A DNA stretch of 64,000 bases, from positions 1 through 64,000 of the forward strand of contig NZ_KQ033922.1 of the NCBI RefSeq assembly GCF_000969825.1, read 5' to 3'. Every line of letters starts with the position of its first letter. The stretch's first letter is position 1. Positions 24,401-32,733 of this stretch are shown here, in pieces. Below the pieces are notes generated by a model. The model was not told where the DNA came from. It did not search any database and saw only the letters and a program-made list of their open reading frames with translations. The DNA comes from Parabacteroides gordonii MS-1 = DSM 23371. GTDB lineage: Bacteria > Bacteroidota > Bacteroidia > Bacteroidales > Tannerellaceae. The position numbers were made by a program, and so were the translations under genes.

Positions 24401-24591
24401 GAAACGTTCATTTCTATATCTGAGGCGCTGGCTCCGGGATAGGCCGTCATGACCATGATCATGTTGGTTTCAATCTCCGGGAGCAGGTCGACTGATAATC
24501 GGGTTAAGGAAAAAAGACCCATAATCACCACGGCCACGAACACGAGGGCGGTGGTTACCGGCTTTTTTACCGCTGTTGCATATAAACTCAT
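21469..24591 (-). CDS. RND efflux pump, inner-membrane permease (AcrB/MexB type)
   Basis: A 1040-aa protein with the full hydrophobe/amphiphile efflux layout: TM1, a large periplasmic loop, TM2-6, TM7, a second loop, TM8-12. TM4 carries the proton-relay pair in SIAIGMVVDDAIVVLENV; MLMGIVVKNGIVLIDY marks TM10. It pumps lipophilic compounds (drugs, bile salts, detergents are the usual range) out through an adaptor and TolC using the proton gradient. Preceded by the adaptor and TolC genes, it forms a complete three-part pump with its own TetR regulator. Confidence 0.95.
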   Translation of the reverse strand: MSLYATAVKKPVTTALVFVAVVIMGLFSLTRLSVDLLPEIETNMIMVMTAYPGASASDIEMNVSKPLENVLNSVSDLKHITSQSRENISIVTLEFEYGTDIDVATNDVRDKLDIVESSLPDDVENPIIFKFGTDDIPILLLSVTAEESTNALYKILDDKVSNPLARISGVGAVSISGAPIREVQVYCDPYKLEAYGLTIEGISSIIAQENRNTPGGSIDIGSNTYTLRVQGEFTDAKQMLDLVVGSINGKNVYLRDVAEVKDYIEERAQETFNNGGKGGMIVIQKQSGANSVNIAKKVHAKLPEIQASLPSDVQLGVIIDTSTNILNTIDSLQETIMITFIVVMLVVFIFLGRWRATFIIILTIPISLIAAFAYLLASGNTLNIISLSSLSIAIGMVVDDAIVVLENVTTHIERGSKPKQAAVHATNEVAISVIASTLTMLAVFLPLTMVTGMAGILFKQLGWIVSIIMIVSTVGALTLTPMLCSQLLRLDPKKGRLYVLFFTPIEKALNALDVAYARFLNWAVRHRKTVILGAALVFIGSIFLIPTVKTEFFPTQDNARIGITIELPIGTRQEITRDLALRVDKQFREKYPEILVLNFTEGQADTDNTFAQLSDNGSHIIEMNVNLSSVGDRERGLIEICDMMRKDLSEYSEIKEYKVLAGGSSEMGGENAVDIEIYGFDFAKTDAVAAELARRLETLKGCSQVNISRKDYIPEYQVDFDREKLAMNGLNVATASLYLRNRINGSTASKYREDGDEYDIKVRYAPEFRQSIEDIENIMIYNNAGQGVRIRDLGKVVERMTPPTIERKNRERIITVSAVVGQGAALSDLVAATRAELKKMDIPSEVSWQLGGTFEDQQDTFTDLGILMVLIIILVFIVMAAQFESLTDPFVIMFSIPFAFTGVILGLSITQTPLGVMALIGVIMLMGIVVKNGIVLIDYTILCRERGMSILTAAVAAGKSRLRPVLMTTLTTVLGMIPMAVGTGEGAEMWRSMGMTVAWGLSVSTLITLVIVPVVYCVFAGNGVKRRRRKIAKLNQLEQL

Positions 24592-24604
24592 ATATTTTTA
24601 TTTC

Positions 24605-25627
24605 TTACTTGTCAATTTCAACTTCCATTCCATTAGTCAAACGGTTCTGACCGGTAATTACCACCTGGTCACCATTGTCTACGCCGGATACGATCTCGTA
24701 TTTGTTACCCATGCGGCGTCCTAATTCCACCTTCTGGTAGGATACTTTTCCATTCTTGTACACATAGATGTAGCGGTCGCCTGATCCGGATTGTTTTACG
24801 ATAGCCTGATCCGGAGCAACAACGTGGTTGAGTGTACCGAAGTTCATGGTTGCACGGGCAAACATTCCCGGACGGACGCGTTCGTCGGCGTTGGCAATCT
24901 TGATTTCAACAGGGAATGTACGGGTGGCAGCGTCGATGGTCGGGTAAACCAGGCTTACTTTTCCTTTGAATACTTCGTCGCCGTATACATCGAGTTTGAT
25001 ATCTACTTCGTTTCCTTTCTTCACCTGTGTGAAATAGCTTTCGGATACGTTTACAAATAATTTGACCGGGCGGATCTGTTCAACTGTAAAGATCGGATCT
25101 CCACCGCTGTACATGTCGCCGTTGTCGTAATTGCGGGCAGTAATGATACCGCTGATCGGGCTTACTAACTGGGTGTTTTCCTGCAGGTTCTTAAAGCTTT
25201 CGCGGCTTATGTCTAGTTGTGTTTTCTGAGCGTCCCAAGCTGATTTGGAAGCGCCTCCTACTTTGTAGAGTTCGTCGATACGGTTGAATTCTACTTCCTG
25301 GTTTTCCAGCTGAACCTTTGCTTGCTTCAGGTTGTTTGCGTCCATTTTGACAAGCAGCTGACCTTCTTTTACATGGTCGCCTACTTCAGCGAACAGTTTC
25401 TCAATGCGGACTGGCGACTGAGGGGCTATATTGTTTTTTATGTTAGCCTCTACGGTTGCTGTGAAATCTGCAATCTGGTCTACATCCTGGGCGGATACCT
25501 GCTCTATCTTCACCTTCACTTTTTCATCATGGGTTTCTGTCGCTGTGTCTTTCTTTTCACCCGAACAGGACATCAGCAGGGCTAATGTTACGAGTGGTAT
25601 AACTTTCAGCATTTCACGTGTTTTCAT
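24605..25627 (-). CDS. RND efflux periplasmic adaptor lipoprotein
   Basis: 340 aa with a lipoprotein signal (LVTLALLMSCSGEKK, Cys acylated). Then the membrane-fusion protein modules: beta-barrel/lipoyl halves around VRIEKLFAEVGDHVKEGQLL and LVSPISGIITARNYDNGD, a short coiled coil between them, and a C-terminal membrane-proximal domain. I chose the ATG at 25627 because it gives a compact signal peptide; in-frame ATGs at 25663 and 25651 are also possible. It bridges the pump and TolC in the periplasm. Confidence 0.92.
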   Translation of the reverse strand: MKTREMLKVIPLVTLALLMSCSGEKKDTATETHDEKVKVKIEQVSAQDVDQIADFTATVEANIKNNIAPQSPVRIEKLFAEVGDHVKEGQLLVKMDANNLKQAKVQLENQEVEFNRIDELYKVGGASKSAWDAQKTQLDISRESFKNLQENTQLVSPISGIITARNYDNGDMYSGGDPIFTVEQIRPVKLFVNVSESYFTQVKKGNEVDIKLDVYGDEVFKGKVSLVYPTIDAATRTFPVEIKIANADERVRPGMFARATMNFGTLNHVVAPDQAIVKQSGSGDRYIYVYKNGKVSYQKVELGRRMGNKYEIVSGVDNGDQVVITGQNRLTNGMEVEIDK

Positions 25628-25671
25628 ATTGTAAACTGTTTTTATTTTCATTCTTGTTCTCATTGTAGTAT

Positions 25672-27054
25672 TTAGTAATTTTGCTGACCCAGTACTTTCT
25701 CCAGGTCTGATTTAGCCACCATATAGTCGTATATGGATTGATTGAAATTCAGTTTCGATTGAGTGAGTGCCAGCTCGGCATCGTTCATTTCCAGTAATGT
25801 TCCGGCACCGGTATCATAACGTTTCTGGGCGATCAGGTATCCGCGGTTAGCCTGTTCCACCCCTTTCTGTGCTGCGTCAAACTTCTTTATACAGGTATTC
25901 ATATTATCCATATATTGTTTGATAGCCAGTTGCAGGTTACGTTTCGTGTCTTCGCGCTGCAAATCCATTTGTTGCATCGAAACCTGTGTCTGTTTGATCT
26001 TATGATATTTGCTTCCTCCTGAAAAGATAGGTATGCTTAGCGATACTCCGATCATGGAATAAGGGTTCCACTGATAGTCTTTGAACTTGAAATCATTGTT
26101 CATTGAAGTCCATTGGTAAAGACCTGTCAGGGACAGAGTAGGCAGGTAGTCGAACTTCTGCATCATCAGCGTCTTTTTCAACTGTTCAGCCTGCAAGTCG
26201 ATCTGTTTCAAATCTGTATTTTCAGCCAGTGTCGTATCGGTTGACAGGAAATCTGCAAAAAGTTCTGTCTCGAAATCAACCAGGGTGCCTTCACAATCGA
26301 TCTCTGTTTCCAAATCCATACCCAGTAACGCTTTCAGTTGCCATTTGGCAAGTGTTAATGAGTTTAATGCCTGCAACATATTGGGTTCGCTGTTCTTCAC
26401 TGTGACATCAGCACGGATCAGGTCGTATTCGGCTACAGTTCCCTGTTCGTACTTCTTTTTGATATCCAGATAGTTCTCCATTGCGTTGTCGTAGCTTTCT
26501 TTGAATACGCGGTATGAATCGTTTGCCAGCAAAACGCTATAAAAACTTTTCTTTACCTGGTTTACCATGGATATCTTGGATGAACGTGCCTGTTCGACCG
26601 ATAATTCGACATCCAGGGCCGATATACTCAGGCTTTTCCATAAAGATGCATTCACCAGTGGCATGGATGCGTTAAATCCCAGGCTCCAGTTGTTATCGCG
26701 TCCTACTTCAATCCCTTTGCTCATATCGACAGCTTCTGTACCTTCCGGCATTTCCGTGCTTCCCATATCGAAGCCATCCATATACATTACCTGCTTTTTC
26801 AGTGTCCGGTTGTAGTCGGCAGCAAAACTAATCTGAGGGAACAGGGCGGCGTATGAACCTTTTTGTGCATACTTTTTCTTTTCAATTTCTTTGTCTGCGA
26901 CTTTTACGGTTGGGTTTTCACTCAGCGCAATCTCCAGTGCTTTACTCAGGTTCAGCTTCAGGACGTCCTGTGCTCTGGCTGAAGTAAAGGCCAAAGATGG
27001 TAGCAACATCAAAACTACCCACATCATCTTTCTCCTAACTAATACTCGTTCCAT
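25672..27054 (-). CDS. TolC family outer-membrane efflux channel
   Basis: 460 aa with a Sec signal peptide (LMLLPSLAFTSARAQ) and two tandem long-helical repeats typical of OEP/TolC proteins: ALEIALSENPTVKVADKEIE at the start, QQMDLQREDTKRNLQLAIKQ in the second half, and YDTGAGTLLEMNDAELALTQ, the usual second-repeat pattern. It forms the outer-membrane duct of the pump encoded just downstream. 45 bp separate it from the TetR gene upstream. Confidence 0.93.
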   Translation of the reverse strand: MERVLVRRKMMWVVLMLLPSLAFTSARAQDVLKLNLSKALEIALSENPTVKVADKEIEKKKYAQKGSYAALFPQISFAADYNRTLKKQVMYMDGFDMGSTEMPEGTEAVDMSKGIEVGRDNNWSLGFNASMPLVNASLWKSLSISALDVELSVEQARSSKISMVNQVKKSFYSVLLANDSYRVFKESYDNAMENYLDIKKKYEQGTVAEYDLIRADVTVKNSEPNMLQALNSLTLAKWQLKALLGMDLETEIDCEGTLVDFETELFADFLSTDTTLAENTDLKQIDLQAEQLKKTLMMQKFDYLPTLSLTGLYQWTSMNNDFKFKDYQWNPYSMIGVSLSIPIFSGGSKYHKIKQTQVSMQQMDLQREDTKRNLQLAIKQYMDNMNTCIKKFDAAQKGVEQANRGYLIAQKRYDTGAGTLLEMNDAELALTQSKLNFNQSIYDYMVAKSDLEKVLGQQNY

Positions 27055-27099
27055 TTAAACTTGATTTGATTTTGAATATAAAACCTTATTATAATTCCC

Positions 27100-27705
27100 T
27101 CACAATAAATCATGTGATTGTTTGAATGCGTATCTGTCTAATATTGCAAGACCCTTTTCTGTACATATCCCACGTAAGAAAGTGAATAAGATTGTCTTGA
27201 ATACTTCCGATACAGAATGGTTCAGGAATGCTCCTGTGGGACGAATCATTTTAACCTGTTCCTTTGCCAGCAGGGTTACAATTTCAAAATTAATGTCTTT
27301 CTGGATGACACCTTCTTTTACTCCCCTGGTAAAAAGTTTCATGCATAACTTTGAAAAGTCTGCTTTGCTCTTTTCACTTTTTTCCAGTGCTTTCGGATAA
27401 CGTATAAGATCGTCATAGAATTTCCGGTTGTACCACCGGGGGCGCTTCATGTATTCTTCATAAAACAGGATGATCACTTCCAATACGGAATAAGGGCCTT
27501 TCTCCAACTCATTCAGCACTTGCTTCATTTTGTCATGGTTGTACTTAATCCCTTCGGCCAGAAGTGTTTCCTTATCTTCGAAGAATTCATAAATCGTGCG
27601 CTTTGATATGCCCATGTTACGGGCTAGATCGTCCATGCTCACACTTTTTATTCCGTGTTGCGAGAACAAGTCAAGCGCAGTCATCATAATTTGTTCTTTA
27701 TTCAT
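27100..27705 (-). CDS. TetR family regulator of the efflux operon
   Basis: 201 aa. The N-terminal helix-turn-helix reads LFSQHGIKSVSMDDLARNMG then SKRTIYEFFEDKETLL; the rest is a helical ligand-binding domain. I place the start at the ATG at 27705 (MNKEQIMMTALDLF). The longer frame from 27744 would add 13 residues not seen in the family. It is the first gene of the tolC-adaptor-RND-PII set and most likely represses it until a substrate binds. Confidence 0.85.
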   Translation of the reverse strand: MNKEQIMMTALDLFSQHGIKSVSMDDLARNMGISKRTIYEFFEDKETLLAEGIKYNHDKMKQVLNELEKGPYSVLEVIILFYEEYMKRPRWYNRKFYDDLIRYPKALEKSEKSKADFSKLCMKLFTRGVKEGVIQKDINFEIVTLLAKEQVKMIRPTGAFLNHSVSEVFKTILFTFLRGICTEKGLAILDRYAFKQSHDLL

Positions 27706-27899
27706 ATATATTATTGTATTCTCGATAGTAATGTACGGTGGCAAAGGTCTGCTTAATTTAGAAAACTGAAAAGGTTTATTTAGTTACATGATTGGTTTGA
27801 AATGAAATATCGCCCTTTTTAATCAATCGTTTTAGGTCGAATTCGTACTTAGATTGGTAAAAAATGAAACAAAAGATGTTGTTGGTGTGAATAAAAGAT

Positions 27900-27907
27900 T
27901 ATCTTTG
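27900..27907 (+). promoter_or_regulatory. -7 box for the AraC-type gene
   Basis: TATCTTTG, 34 nt before the ATG at 27941, with a TTG-containing stretch about 19 nt upstream. Confidence 0.55.
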
Positions 27908-27940
27908 CACCTACTACGATTGAGTAAAATATAGAAAATT

Positions 27941-28843
27941 ATGGAAAATCTTCCTTTGATAGAGTTAGCTGAGCTAAATAAGGGTATTGTTATTCGTGAC
28001 AGCTTTCAGGACATTTTTTCAATAGCTGATATTGATGGTAACCGGGAAGTGGATAATTCTGAAATAAATGAATTTACAACTCCAATGCGCCTGGACGCGC
28101 TTCTGATGGTTATGGCTTTGGAAGGCTCGGCGGAAATTAGTCTGGACTATGTTCCTTATGTTATAGATGCCAACTGTTTTGTAATCATCATGCCTACGCA
28201 TACGATACAGTTGAATAGAGTCAGTAAGGATTTCAAGGGTAAACTACTGGTGGTTTCAAGATATTTTCTGGATGAGTGTAATCCGGCAAAGCGCAGTCCT
28301 TCGATGGCAAACTATATGCAACTCAAGAAGAATCCCTGTACGACATTTGAACCGGAGGAAACCGAATTAATAAACGACCAGATAGAACTGTTAAGGAAAA
28401 AGATAAAGAACCGGTCTCATTTCTTCCAGAAAGAGGTGATGCAAAATGCTTTTGTCGGTTTTTTATTGGAAGTTGCCAATATTCTGATGGGGAAGAAGGA
28501 CGGGATGCTGGTTCCGGCCCTTTCACGTAAAGAGGAACTTTTCGAGCAATTCCTGCAACTGCTGTTTGAGCATTGCAAGGAACAGCATGTGGTGACCTTC
28601 TATGCTGAAAAGTTATTTATAACTCCTCAGTATCTGTCTCTTATATTGAAAGAACTGACCGGGAAATCAGCCAATAAATGGATTGACGATGCTTTGATTG
28701 TTGAAGCGAAGATCTTATTGAAGGCTCCGCAGGCAACAGTGCAGCAAGTCGCAGATATTCTGCATTTCTCCGATCAGTCGACATTTGGTAAATTCTTTAA
28801 GAAGCACATGGGTATTTCTCCGATGGAATACCGTAAATCGTGA
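27941..28843 (+). CDS. AraC family transcriptional regulator
   Basis: 300 aa. An N-terminal cupin-like sensor half (about 1-170; MALEGSAEISLDYVPYVIDA) is followed by two helix-turn-helix motifs: FYAEKLFITPQYLSLILKEL and VQQVADILHFSDQSTFGKFF, ending in the standard KKHMGISPMEYRKS. The ligand and targets are not visible. It is divergent from the efflux operon across about 235 bp and could co-regulate it, and it converges on the HdeD-like gene. Confidence 0.88.
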   Translation: MENLPLIELAELNKGIVIRDSFQDIFSIADIDGNREVDNSEINEFTTPMRLDALLMVMALEGSAEISLDYVPYVIDANCFVIIMPTHTIQLNRVSKDFKGKLLVVSRYFLDECNPAKRSPSMANYMQLKKNPCTTFEPEETELINDQIELLRKKIKNRSHFFQKEVMQNAFVGFLLEVANILMGKKDGMLVPALSRKEELFEQFLQLLFEHCKEQHVVTFYAEKLFITPQYLSLILKELTGKSANKWIDDALIVEAKILLKAPQATVQQVADILHFSDQSTFGKFFKKHMGISPMEYRKS

Positions 28844-28845
28844 CC

Positions 28846-29370
28846 TCAGTCTGTTCTTTGGCGGAATTTATACCAGTTCAGTAACTCTATGACTCCATAG
28901 AAAATACTGGCAACCCCAAAGATGACAAAGGTATTTGCCGCAGCTCCGAACGGATAAGCTATAATCATGATGCCGGTCAATAGAATAAGTGCCGGCATCA
29001 CGTAAAAACCAAATGGTACGACACTCCATTTGCGTGCCGATACCAGCATGACGATCTGCTGAACTCCGGCTATTACCAGTAAAGCTCCCAGTATATACAT
29101 TAAGATATTCACAAAGAATGTCGGCATAACCACCAACCATGCCCCGAATAAAATACTTCCGGCTCCGTCGATCGGAAACATGGGCGAAGGCTCTCCTTCT
29201 ATTTTCTCCCGTGTAAAGTAACTAAGCAAAGAAAATATCCCGGGTAATATAAAACAGATACCGATAGCAATAACCAGATAGGTGACTGCTGCTTCCGGCC
29301 ATAAAACCAGTACAAACCCTAATATCATAGCGAAAGCACTACGTAGAATTGAATTGTTTATTTTTCTCAT
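28846..29370 (-). CDS. HdeD/DUF308 family membrane protein
   Basis: About 174 aa with six hydrophobic segments in three hairpins, the HdeD/DUF308 layout (AMILGFVLVLWPEAAVTYLV; FGAWLVVMPTFFVNILMYIL; ALILLTGIMIIAYPFGAAAN). HdeD of E. coli is an acid-stress protein; the function in Bacteroidota is unknown. A -7-like box (TACCTTCG, 29407-29414 on the minus strand) would start transcription near 29400, after the upstream ATG at 29406, so I use the ATG at 29370 (MRKINNS). Confidence 0.8.
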   Translation of the reverse strand: MRKINNSILRSAFAMILGFVLVLWPEAAVTYLVIAIGICFILPGIFSLLSYFTREKIEGEPSPMFPIDGAGSILFGAWLVVMPTFFVNILMYILGALLVIAGVQQIVMLVSARKWSVVPFGFYVMPALILLTGIMIIAYPFGAAANTFVIFGVASIFYGVIELLNWYKFRQRTD

Positions 29371-29625
29371 ATGAATATGTTTTAATAGTTCTTTTATATA
29401 TAACAACGAAGGTACGGTATTTTCTTTGTTTAATAGAACGATTGATATTGTTCGTTACAAAAATAATTTGATCCTTGATGCCGGGTGAAATTATAATTTA
29501 AATGATATAACCTTAACAACTGCGTCAGTTATTTTGTTTTATTGGAAAGAGCGGGAGCATTGGTCTGAAGCATCCGTCGTTAGCAGTTGTTATTAATGAG
29601 GTTAAACATTTTATTGTAAACGAAT

Positions 29626-30642
29626 ATGAACTTGAAAGAATCGTACTGGAAATATTCCCTGATCACTATTATCCTGGTCATGGGAATAATACTTTTTCTT
29701 GAATTTATCCCTTTCCTGGGAGGAATACTCGGAGCATTTACCATTTATATATTATTACGGAAGCAGATGTTGCACCTTACCGAAAAGAAACATCTGAATC
29801 GTAGCCTGGTAGCTATACTTCTGCTGCTTGAAACTATTTTGTGTTTTCTGATCCCTCTCTCGCTGGCAGTCTGGTTGTTTATCAATAAACTGCAAACGAT
29901 CAATCTCGATCCGACCGTGTTGGTCAGCAGCTTTGAACATCTGGCAGATATTGTGCGGCAGAAAGTCGGGTACAATATTCTGGATAAGGATAATATAGCC
30001 TCTATCGTCTCTGTTCTTCCCAAGATAGGACAGGCATTGATGGGAGGTATCAGTGGTTTTGCCATCAATGTGGCCGTGCTGGTACTGATCCTTTACTTTA
30101 TGCTGATCGGGGGAAGCCAGATGGAAACGTATATTTATGAGATACTTCCTTTCAACGAAAGAAATAAAAAAGAAGTGCTGAAGGAGATCAATATGATCGT
30201 AACTTCCAACGCAATAGGTATTCCTCTTCTGGCGATTATCCAGGGATTGATCGCGATGCTGGGCTATTGGATATTTGATGCGCCAAGCCCTTTCCTCTTT
30301 GGGTTCCTGACTTGTTTTGCAACGATTATCCCGGTTGTTGGTACTGCTATTGTCTGGCTTCCTCTGGTCGTGTACATGGCATTGACCGGTGATTGGGTGA
30401 ATGGGCTGGGACTGGCTGCTTATGCATTGATCGTGATTACCAATGTCGATAACCTGATCCGTTTTATGTTGCAGAAAAAGATGGCGGATATACATCCTCT
30501 GGTAACGATCTTCGGGGTGATCATCGGGTTGTCCTTATTCGGCTTTATGGGCGTAATCTTCGGGCCGCTTCTGATTTCGGTATTTATGCTTTGCTTTAAT
30601 ATGTTTAAGAAAGAATATCTGCAAAGTAAAAGTGACCTTTAA
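29626..30642 (+). CDS. AI-2E family transporter (PerM-like)
   Basis: A 338-aa protein with about eight membrane segments: two N-terminal, a polar central stretch (about 95-145), then a hydrophobic C-terminal half with FGFLTCFATIIPVVGTAIVW and FGVIIGLSLFGFMGVIFGPL, the conserved glycine- and proline-rich signature. The family covers exporters, with autoinducer-2 proposed for TqsA and Na+/H+ exchange for others; the substrate here is unknown. It appears monocistronic. Confidence 0.88.
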   Translation: MNLKESYWKYSLITIILVMGIILFLEFIPFLGGILGAFTIYILLRKQMLHLTEKKHLNRSLVAILLLLETILCFLIPLSLAVWLFINKLQTINLDPTVLVSSFEHLADIVRQKVGYNILDKDNIASIVSVLPKIGQALMGGISGFAINVAVLVLILYFMLIGGSQMETYIYEILPFNERNKKEVLKEINMIVTSNAIGIPLLAIIQGLIAMLGYWIFDAPSPFLFGFLTCFATIIPVVGTAIVWLPLVVYMALTGDWVNGLGLAAYALIVITNVDNLIRFMLQKKMADIHPLVTIFGVIIGLSLFGFMGVIFGPLLISVFMLCFNMFKKEYLQSKSDL

Positions 30643-30725
30643 TAGTAAAACTTGGGGATAGTCCTTTTATAATAGACAGGGGAATTTTAGTTAAGAAAGC
30701 GAAATAAGAGAATTTCTTTATCCAT

Positions 30726-30765
30726 GTTACCGCTAGGTAACTTAGTTTTGCGACCAGTTGGTAAC
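30726..30765 (+). promoter_or_regulatory. Promoter overlapped by a probable TetR operator
   Basis: GTTACC (30726-30731) and GGTAAC (30736-30741) form a dyad with a 4-bp centre; a further GGTAAC half-site lies at 30760-30765. The -7 box TAGTTTTG (30743-30750) lies between them. Binding here would block the promoter of the TetR gene at 30779, consistent with autoregulation. Confidence 0.6.
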
Positions 30766-30778
30766 AATACAATGAAAC

Positions 30779-31405
30779 ATGGAAAAAGAAGAAGTTTTAG
30801 TAAGACCGAGTAAGAATAGGGAGATGACAGAACTCGCCCTGTTGAATGCAATAAACGAACTGATTGAAGAGGACGGTTTCGAACATTTGGGCGTGAATGT
30901 AGTAGCCGCTAAAGCCGGAGTAGCAAAGATGCTGATCTATCGTTATTTCGATTCACTGGACGGATTGATCGCAGCCTATATCCGGAAGCATGATTACTGG
31001 ATCAACCTCGAACCTGAACTGCCGGAAGCAGAACATCTGGGCGATTTCATAAAAGAGCTTTTCCACAACCAAATCAGGGTACTTCGTGATAATTATACCC
31101 TGAGGCGGCTTTTTCGTTGGGAACTTTCCGCCAGGAATAAAGTGATAAAAGAATTGCAGGAAAGAAGGGAAGCCAAAGGTTTATGGCTGATCGATGCTAT
31201 CAGCCGGCTGACAAACAGGCCGAAAGAGGAAGTCTCTGTCATGGCGACTATGTTGTCTGCATCTGTCAGTTACCTGGTGCTGCTGGGGGAGAACTGTCCG
31301 GTATATAATGGTTTCAAGTTGCAATCCGAAGAAGGGTGGGAGCAATTGGAGAAAAGTCTGGATCAGATAGTCGATAACTGGGTAAATGCTGCTAACCATG
31401 AATAA
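30779..31405 (+). CDS. TetR/AcrR family transcriptional regulator
   Basis: 208 aa. The HTH reads EDGFEHLGVNVVAAKAGVAK then MLIYRYFDSLDGLIAAY. The C-terminal domain is helical with a FHNQIRVLRDNYTLRRLFRW stretch. Its last codons overlap the next gene by 8 bp, so it is co-transcribed with the lipoprotein and barrel genes that it probably controls through the dyad at 30726-30765. Confidence 0.87.
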   Translation: MEKEEVLVRPSKNREMTELALLNAINELIEEDGFEHLGVNVVAAKAGVAKMLIYRYFDSLDGLIAAYIRKHDYWINLEPELPEAEHLGDFIKELFHNQIRVLRDNYTLRRLFRWELSARNKVIKELQERREAKGLWLIDAISRLTNRPKEEVSVMATMLSASVSYLVLLGENCPVYNGFKLQSEEGWEQLEKSLDQIVDNWVNAANHE

Positions 31406-32126
31406 AACAAGTATCCTGGCAGGACTCGGTATTATTTTACTGACCTGCTGTTCCTGCAATAATGATTTGGTGGAATATGAAAATAACGATCTGAAAGTAA
31501 CGGTCGAGAAAGGGGACTCCTGGTTACACGACTTCCCGTTGTTCTTAGGGATAAGCAAAAAGAATCCCCCGCAGATCGCAATCTGGCTGGAAGATATGGA
31601 TGGTGCTTATCTTTCCACGGTATATGTCACTCATAAAATAGCCACGCAAAGCTGGCAGGCAGCAGGAAAGAACAGAAGAAAGGAGGCCTTACCGCACTGG
31701 TGCTACTCCCGCGGAGTAAAATATGAAGACGGCCTTTACCTGCCGACAAATAAATCACCTTTTACGGATGGTCTGACCGGTGCAACTCCCCAATCCGGCT
31801 TTGATGTGAAAATACATCCGAACAGCGGATTGAAGAAGTTCAGGATCAAAATAGAGATAAACCATTCTACCGACTTTAACAACAATTACCCGAAGTCGGC
31901 CAAAGAAGGTGATGCTGGTTATTCCGGAGGAAAGGAGGGAAGCGGACAACCTGCCGTTGTTTATGCGGCAGATATTGACCTGACATCCGGTAGGAAAGAC
32001 TTTTCCGCAGTCTTGATCGGTCACAGTTCGGTAGATGGTAGCGATGGTTCGCTTTATCCCGATACCTCTTCTCTCACCACCGCCTTACAGATTGTTAAAC
32101 AGATAACAATAACAGTACAACCATGA
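31398..32126 (+). CDS. DUF2271 domain lipoprotein
   Basis: 242 aa from the ATG at 31398, with a lipoprotein signal (ILLTCCSCNND). The mature part matches DUF2271: PPQIAIWLEDMDGAYLSTVY and the C-terminal AVVYAADIDLTSG. DUF2271 proteins are exported, sometimes linked with flavin or PepSY proteins, and have no proven function. It overlaps the TetR gene upstream (8 bp) and the barrel gene downstream (4 bp), a tight three-gene operon. Confidence 0.78.
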   Translation: MNKTSILAGLGIILLTCCSCNNDLVEYENNDLKVTVEKGDSWLHDFPLFLGISKKNPPQIAIWLEDMDGAYLSTVYVTHKIATQSWQAAGKNRRKEALPHWCYSRGVKYEDGLYLPTNKSPFTDGLTGATPQSGFDVKIHPNSGLKKFRIKIEINHSTDFNNNYPKSAKEGDAGYSGGKEGSGQPAVVYAADIDLTSGRKDFSAVLIGHSSVDGSDGSLYPDTSSLTTALQIVKQITITVQP

Positions 32127-32653
32127 AGCAATCCATATTCATCTTTCTTCTGTTGTTAATTCCTTTTTTCCCGAAAGGACAAGGTATAAACAAAGGTATT
32201 CGTTATCAGGTAACGGCAGGTACGGGTATCCCTATGAGCACTCCATCCACAGTCCCGTTCGTTTTGCAGGGCGAAGTGTTGTATGCCTTCGGCAACTGCC
32301 TGATGGCCGGAGCCGGAACAGGCTTTTCTCTTTATGACAAGGAAGTACTTATCCCGCTGTTTGCCGATGTACGGTTTAATATCGTAAAGCCTGCTCGGTT
32401 CACTCCTTTTTTGAATTGTGGTGTCGGATATTCTTTTGCTCCTTCGAAGGAGGTGAACGGAGGTTTTTACCTTTTCCCCGCTATAGGAGTGGAAACCTCT
32501 TTGTTCTCAAAGTATACAGTCCTGCTGTCTTTGGGATACGAATTGCAGGAACTGGATCGCCTGAAAGAATATACAACCCCTTCTTTTGTCTCTTCCTATC
32601 AGGAATCATTGAGTCTTCATAGCCTTTCCTTAAAGGTAGGAATTGTTTTTTGA
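32123..32653 (+). CDS. Small outer-membrane beta-barrel protein
   Basis: 176 aa with signal peptide (FIFLLLLIPFFPKGQG) and a mature chain of alternating amphipathic strands (FVLQGEVLYAFGNCLMAGAG; PFLNCGVGYSFAPS; SLSLHSLSLKVGIVF) ending in Phe, as outer-membrane barrels do. Size fits an eight-stranded barrel. It probably works with the DUF2271 lipoprotein whose gene it overlaps by 4 bp; what they handle is unknown. Confidence 0.75.
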   Translation: MKQSIFIFLLLLIPFFPKGQGINKGIRYQVTAGTGIPMSTPSTVPFVLQGEVLYAFGNCLMAGAGTGFSLYDKEVLIPLFADVRFNIVKPARFTPFLNCGVGYSFAPSKEVNGGFYLFPAIGVETSLFSKYTVLLSLGYELQELDRLKEYTTPSFVSSYQESLSLHSLSLKVGIVF

Positions 32654-32696
32654 ACATTATTAAACTGATTTTCTACTCTTTGAAAGAAAACAAACG

Positions 32697-32704
32697 TACC
32701 TTTG
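32697..32704 (+). promoter_or_regulatory. -7 box for map
   Basis: TACCTTTG, 29 nt before the ATG at 32734; no clear -33 element. Confidence 0.5.
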
Positions 32705-32733
32705 TTTACTCTAAACGATAAAGGTAAAGATGT

